Assembly (NCBI RefSeq): GCF_030122845.1
Contig: NZ_CP126084.1
Location: 3,162,001 to 3,226,000 of the forward strand
Reading direction: 5' to 3'
From: Paenibacillus woosongensis
Lineage (GTDB): Bacteria > Bacillota > Bacilli > Paenibacillales > Paenibacillaceae
DNA length: 64,000 nucleotides
How positions within the stretch are numbered: position 1 is the first letter of the stretch; every line of letters begins with the position of its first letter. The notes beneath the pieces are model-generated. The model saw nothing but the letters and a program-made list of their open reading frames with translations, made no database searches and was not told where the DNA came from. This document shows, one piece after another, positions 60,533-64,000 of this stretch. The translations under genes and the position numbers were made by a program.

Positions 60533-61170
60533 GGGTCCTTCTCCCCCCGTCCTGCCGCTTTATGCATCTTCTTGTATTCCTCGGTAATGACGAATTGATC
60601 GAGGTTTTCTTGATATAGATACATTTCCACTTCGAGGGGAGTAGGCTCTTCATTCCACTTTTTCTTGAACAAATGATTGAAGAACAACACCATCCCGAAG
60701 CCGATGCCAAGGGAATAGGCTCCCTGGAACAAGTGCGGATGTTCATCCCGCTCTCCCGTAATCATTTCCACGATCCGTACCTGTACCGCCTGCATGCTGA
60801 CATCCGCATGGAAGTTCATAATCGTCAGCGCCGATCCGAAGAATAGAAGCAGCCAAACGGCAAGAAACAGAACCAGCAGCGGCCTTTTTTCCTTGCCGAC
60901 CATCTCCACCAATACCTGAGGCTCGCCCATATACTCTATTTGTATATCCGGAATACGCTCTTGGAGGCGCGATATAATCTGCAGCATATCGATCAGAACA
61001 AGATTGCCGTCCTCCCCGCGCGGCTGCTTAAGGACAATGTCCAGGAGTCTCGGCTCAATGTTCGGGTCAGCTAGAACGCGCGCAACATCCCGAAGCCGCA
61101 CATCCTGGCCGAGCGGAAGCTTGACATGCTTGCGCAGCTGCAAATATATCGTAGCTGTTCCCTGTTTCAT
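60529..61170 (-). CDS. spoVAA: Stage V sporulation protein AA
   Basis: A 213-residue protein with a soluble N-terminal domain (IYLQLRKHVKLPLGQDVRLRDVARVLAD) and two transmembrane segments (VLFLAVWLLLFFGSALTIMNFH and QGAYSLGIGFGMVLFF). FHADVSMQ and GFGMVLFFNHLF are family features. ATG 61170 with GAGGTG upstream; the extra 53 residues of a longer frame include the promoter at 61205-61228. Confidence 0.92.
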   Translation of the reverse strand: MKQGTATIYLQLRKHVKLPLGQDVRLRDVARVLADPNIEPRLLDIVLKQPRGEDGNLVLIDMLQIISRLQERIPDIQIEYMGEPQVLVEMVGKEKRPLLVLFLAVWLLLFFGSALTIMNFHADVSMQAVQVRIVEMITGERDEHPHLFQGAYSLGIGFGMVLFFNHLFKKKWNEEPTPLEVEMYLYQENLDQFVITEEYKKMHKAAGRGEKDP

Positions 61171-61204
61171 CCTAACACCTCTTTCCAGGACGAATTGTTG
61201 TCCA

Positions 61205-61228
61205 TAGTATGCCAAGCGGGAGGCTGAT
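61205..61228 (-). promoter_or_regulatory. Forespore-type (sigma-F/G) promoter of spoVAA
   Basis: CATACTA on the minus strand (61211-61205) matches CATNNTA fully. About 17 bases upstream is a weaker GAGTA-like -35. It lies 35 bases before the spoVAA ATG. Forespore expression of spoVA genes is established. Confidence 0.5.
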
Positions 61229-61267
61229 TTACTCGCAACCCAGCAAAACACCTGCACCCGCCTTGAA

Positions 61268-61304
61268 TATAAAATACGGCTTTCGGTATTTAACCGAAAG
61301 CCGT
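61268..61304 (-). terminator. Terminator after sigF
   Basis: Arms ACGGCTTTCGGT and ACCGAAAGCCGT with a 5-base loop; minus strand continues ATTTTATATT. It separates the spoIIA operon from spoVA. Confidence 0.85.
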
Positions 61305-61344
61305 TTAGTGCAACTGCTGTACTTGCCAACCTAACCCTGCTGTG

Positions 61345-62100
61345 TTATTGGGCAATTTGGTCGCGAATGTTCTGCAGGATTTTTTTCTCCAGCCTCGATA
61401 CCTGCACTTGGGAAATCCCTAACCGGGTTGCTACCTCAGACTGGGTCTGATCGCGGAAATAACGCAAATATACAATCAGCCGCTCCCGGTCGGACAAGCC
61501 ATGTATCGCCTCGTGAAGCGCCAGCTTGTCGAACCATCGCTCCTGGGACTCATCAGCGATTTGATCCATCAGTGTGATCGGATCGCCATCGTTCTCAAAC
61601 ACCGTCTCATGAATCGAGGTCGGCGGTTTGTTGGCTTCCTGGGCAAATACGACATCCTCCGGCGTCAAGCCGAGCTCGTCCGCTACTTCCTTAACCGTGG
61701 GCAGGCGATTCAGTACTTTGGATAACTCATCCTTCTTCTTGCGAACCTTGTTCGCCATCTCCTTCAGCGAGCGGCTGACCTTAAGCGTCCCGTCATCGCG
61801 CAGAAACCGCTGGATTTCTCCGATAATCATCGGAACGGCGTACGTGGAAAATTTGACGTCATAACTGAGATCGAACTTATCCACTGATTTCAGCAAGCCG
61901 ATACAGCCGATTTGGAACAGGTCCTCGGGCTCATACCCCCGATTCATAAACCGCTGCACTACCGACCAGACGAGCCGAATGTTGCAGTTCACCAGCCGAT
62001 CCCGTGCACTATGGTCCCCGGATTGGCTCAGAGCAATTAACCGCTTCACTTCGGCATCATCCAAAAACTCTCTTGAGGTTTGCTTCACATCCGCATCCAT
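61345..62100 (-). CDS. sigF: RNA polymerase sigma factor F
   Basis: First forespore-specific sigma factor. The 251-residue protein has sigma70 regions 2 (NIRLVWSVVQRFMNRGYEPEDLFQIGCIGLLKSVDKFD, FSTYAVPMIIGEIQRFLRDDGT), 3 and 4 (LSDRERLIVYLRYFRDQTQSEVATRLGISQVQVSRLEKKIL). Its activity is held by SpoIIAB, encoded next to it. Confidence 0.97.
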   Translation of the reverse strand: MDADVKQTSREFLDDAEVKRLIALSQSGDHSARDRLVNCNIRLVWSVVQRFMNRGYEPEDLFQIGCIGLLKSVDKFDLSYDVKFSTYAVPMIIGEIQRFLRDDGTLKVSRSLKEMANKVRKKKDELSKVLNRLPTVKEVADELGLTPEDVVFAQEANKPPTSIHETVFENDGDPITLMDQIADESQERWFDKLALHEAIHGLSDRERLIVYLRYFRDQTQSEVATRLGISQVQVSRLEKKILQNIRDQIAQ

Positions 62101-62111
62101 AGATCCAACCC

Positions 62112-62564
62112 CTAATTATATAAAGCTTTCTTGGATACAATCCTCTTCTTCATCCGAATGGACGTGCCTCCGCCCATTTCGCTGACAACGTCAAACTCAT
62201 CCATGAAATTCTCCATGATCGTAAAGCCCATCCCCGAACGCTCCAGCTCCGGCTTAGAGGTATAGAGTGGCTGCTTTGCAAGCTCAACGTCTTCGATTCC
62301 CCGTCCTTTGTCTTCTATCACCAAAGTAACGGTATCCCCTTCAATCTGAGCTGAAATCGTGACGATTCCTTCGGGATCGTTGTCATATCCGTGAATAATG
62401 CAGTTCGTTACGGCTTCGGACACGACGGTCTTCAGATCCGTAATTTCATCCATGGTGGGATCGAGCTGCGATACAAATGCGGCAACCGTCACTCTGGCAA
62501 AGGATTCATTCTCCGATCTTGCGGCAAATTGCAGCGACATGAAATTGCTGGCGGACTGGTTCAT
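62112..62564 (-). CDS. spoIIAB: Anti-sigma F factor and kinase SpoIIAB
   Basis: Binds sigma F and phosphorylates SpoIIAA. The 150-residue protein has the GHKL ATPase boxes: [31 protein letters not shown] and [16 protein letters not shown]. It overlaps spoIIAA by 4 bases. Confidence 0.97.
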   Translation of the reverse strand: MNQSASNFMSLQFAARSENESFARVTVAAFVSQLDPTMDEITDLKTVVSEAVTNCIIHGYDNDPEGIVTISAQIEGDTVTLVIEDKGRGIEDVELAKQPLYTSKPELERSGMGFTIMENFMDEFDVVSEMGGGTSIRMKKRIVSKKALYN

Positions 62565-62914
62565 AATGCGACCTCCAATTCAGAGAGCGCATCGCTCTCA
62601 TTCTCGAAAATGCTCATGATCTTGAAGAGACCCGACATTTCGAACAGCCGGTATACCGAGCGGTTTACGTCACACAGCACCATTTTTCCGCCCTTATGCT
62701 TAATCAGCTTGTATCTTCCGAGAATGACGCCCAGACCCGAGCTGTCCATAAAATCCAAGGACTTCAAGCTAAGCACTAGATGGCGGCAATCCCCCCGCGC
62801 AATCTCCTCATCCATTCGCATACGGACGTCGTCGGCCGTATGGTGATCCAGCTCTCCGCTTAAACGCACGATCAGCGTCTCGCGGTGCCTTACCATTTCC
62901 ACATGTAAATTCAC
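62561..62914 (-). CDS. spoIIAA: Anti-anti-sigma factor SpoIIAA
   Basis: STAS-domain partner switch. When unphosphorylated it frees sigma F. The 117-residue protein has [16 protein letters not shown] with the phosphorylated Ser at 58, as in B. subtilis. Start is GTG 62914 after GGGAGGAGAG. Confidence 0.97.
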   Translation of the reverse strand: MNLHVEMVRHRETLIVRLSGELDHHTADDVRMRMDEEIARGDCRHLVLSLKSLDFMDSSGLGVILGRYKLIKHKGGKMVLCDVNRSVYRLFEMSGLFKIMSIFENESDALSELEVAL

Positions 62915-62949
62915 GTCTGTTCACTCTCCTCCCTGACATGAACACAACA

Positions 62950-62977
62950 ATTCGATAAGCCTCAGCAGAATTCCTTC
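62950..62977 (-). promoter_or_regulatory. Sigma-H promoter of spoIIAA-spoIIAB-sigF
   Basis: Minus strand GAAGGAATT (62977-62969), 12 bases, ATCGAATTG (62956-62948). This matches the sigma-H pattern (RnAGGAwWW and RnnGAATww) almost fully. The spoIIA operon in B. subtilis has a sigma-H promoter in this place, between dacF and spoIIAA. Confidence 0.8.
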
Positions 62978-63003
62978 CACCTGACAAAACTAGAAGAAAA
63001 ACC

Positions 63004-64000
63004 CTATGAATCTACAAAAAACAGATGCGAGGCAGAGCGCTTGAACATCGTCCACCATCCTGCCTTATCAATATCCGTTGGTGATTTCAATGGGAACTCG
63101 GTGATAACCTTATTCTCCTGATAAACGATCAGCTTCCCGATATTTTGGCCTTTCTTGATCGGGGCAGCAAGCTTCTCAGGTACCTCAAGCTTATGAGTGA
63201 TGCTGCCCGGGGCAGCTCCCTTGTTGACCAGCACATTCAGTTGGCGGGCTGCAGACAGCTCCAGCATCGAGGATTGTCCCTTTTGGATCTTCACTCTCCC
63301 GATCACTTCGCCGGCCTTGTAAATCGGCATCAGGGCATATTGGGAGAAGGCGTAATCGAACATGGCGGAAACCTCACTGTTCCGCGTCTTCGTATTTGGT
63401 TCTCCCAGGACAACGGCGATCAGCCGCAGGCCATCTCTTTGCGCCGTGGCCGCCAAACAGAATTTGGCCTCCGACGTATAACCGGTCTTCAATCCGTCCG
63501 CGCCGGTGTAGAACCGGACGAGCTTGTTCGTGTTGACAAGCCAGAACGGCTTCTGCGTATTCTGCCGTAAGTAATCCTGGTACGCCCCCGTATATTTCGT
63601 AACCTCCGGATGCTTCAGCAGCTCCCGGCTCATGATGGCAATGTCATAAGCTGAGCTGTAATGTCCCTCGACAGGAAGACCGTTACAGTTCTTAAATTGC
63701 GTATTCTTCATACCAAGCTCGGCAGCCCGCTGATTCATTAGCCTGACAAAGCCTTTTTCCGATCCGGCGATTTTCTCGGCGATCGCCACGGAAGCATCAT
63801 TGCCCGAGGCCATCGCTATGCCTTTGAGCAATTCTTCCACGGTCATTTGTTCCCCTGCCTCCAGGAATATTTGCGAACCGCCCATCGAAGCCGCGTATTC
63901 GCTTGTAGTCACTTTATCCGAAAGCTTCAAGGTGCCTTTCTCAATTGCCTCCATCGTCAGCAGCATGGTCATGATTTTCGTGATGCTGGCTGGCGGCAGC
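63004..64000 (-). CDS. dacF: D-alanyl-D-alanine carboxypeptidase DacF, N-terminus off the window
   Basis: Forespore penicillin-binding protein that trims spore peptidoglycan. The frame stays open past ATG 63972 to the window edge, and the bases beyond give PPASITKIMTM, the SxxK active site, so the true start is outside. Further motifs are SGNDASVA (SxN) and LKTGYTSEAK (KTG). The C-terminal beta-rich domain is followed by WWTMFKRSASHLFFV. The order dacF-spoIIAA-AB-sigF is as in B. subtilis. Confidence 0.95.
   Translation of the reverse strand, partial: LPPASITKIMTMLLTMEAIEKGTLKLSDKVTTSEYAASMGGSQIFLEAGEQMTVEELLKGIAMASGNDASVAIAEKIAGSEKGFVRLMNQRAAELGMKNTQFKNCNGLPVEGHYSSAYDIAIMSRELLKHPEVTKYTGAYQDYLRQNTQKPFWLVNTNKLVRFYTGADGLKTGYTSEAKFCLAATAQRDGLRLIAVVLGEPNTKTRNSEVSAMFDYAFSQYALMPIYKAGEVIGRVKIQKGQSSMLELSAARQLNVLVNKGAAPGSITHKLEVPEKLAAPIKKGQNIGKLIVYQENKVITEFPLKSPTDIDKAGWWTMFKRSASHLFFVDS

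Noticed and set aside
1..64000. tRNA or rRNA genes, CRISPR array, insertion sequence or prophage
   Set aside because: I looked for CCA-ended cloverleafs, repeat-spacer arrays, transposase-like frames and long direct repeats and saw none.

Overview
The window comes from a spore-forming, Gram-positive bacterium close to Paenibacillus. Gene order along almost the whole length follows the Bacillus subtilis chromosome between the trp supraoperon and the spoIIA operon, but base composition is moderately GC-rich, TTG and GTG starts are common, and several modules differ from B. subtilis. Nearly all genes lie on the minus strand, so the window reads in transcription from right to left. Only a lipoprotein deacetylase (33271-34173), a membrane-anchored hypothetical (35501-36415), serA (37020-38612), a tiny ORF (55832-55906) and tlp (56024-56248) are on the plus strand. 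No rRNA, tRNA, CRISPR array, phage gene or insertion sequence was seen.

Left part (1-20 kb): a chorismate and isoprenoid-quinone locus. trpE-D-C-F lies downstream of aroB-aroH. A trp leader at about 4014-4325 has a sigma-A promoter, a row of GAG/UAG triplets spaced by 2-3 bases, and a terminator. The matching regulator, TRAP (mtrB), is encoded 9 kb away at 13359-13619 next to hbs. Between them are cheR, ndk, hepT, hepS and menG. Interleaved with these are mqnA, a ubiX homologue and a ubiA/mqnP homologue, which suggests menaquinone is made through the futalosine route. Chorismate synthase (aroC), which sits between cheR and aroB in B. subtilis, is absent, and folE is absent between hbs and mtrB. 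A CUT2-type sugar ABC transporter lies between hbs and spoIVA.

Middle (18-36 kb): spoIVA, a yphF-like lipoprotein, a ferredoxin, spoVIF, gpsA, plsY, der, rpsA, plsC, cmk, a ypfB-like gene, a PilZ protein, ypeB, prsW and mecA. sleB is missing between prsW and ypeB. Four envelope or hypothetical genes follow.

Right part (36-64 kb): serA behind a serine-type T-box, then resABCDE (cytochrome c maturation and its two-component system), rluB, spmA-spmB-dacB (cortex and spore maturation), gerW, ytfI, scpA-scpB, a complete riboflavin operon (ribD-E-BA-H) under an FMN riboswitch, an AT-rich spacer, tlp, ppiB, lysA, a reduced spoVA set (AA, AB, AF without AC, AD, AE), and the dacF-spoIIAA-spoIIAB-sigF operon.

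Sporulation promoters readable from the sequence (sigma-H before spoIIAA; sigma-E-like before spoIVA and dacB; sigma-G-like before ypeB, tlp and spoVAA) agree with the functions of the genes they precede. The most informative system is the linked TRAP regulator plus its trp leader target, which has an unusual 170-base spacer between the binding site and the terminator.
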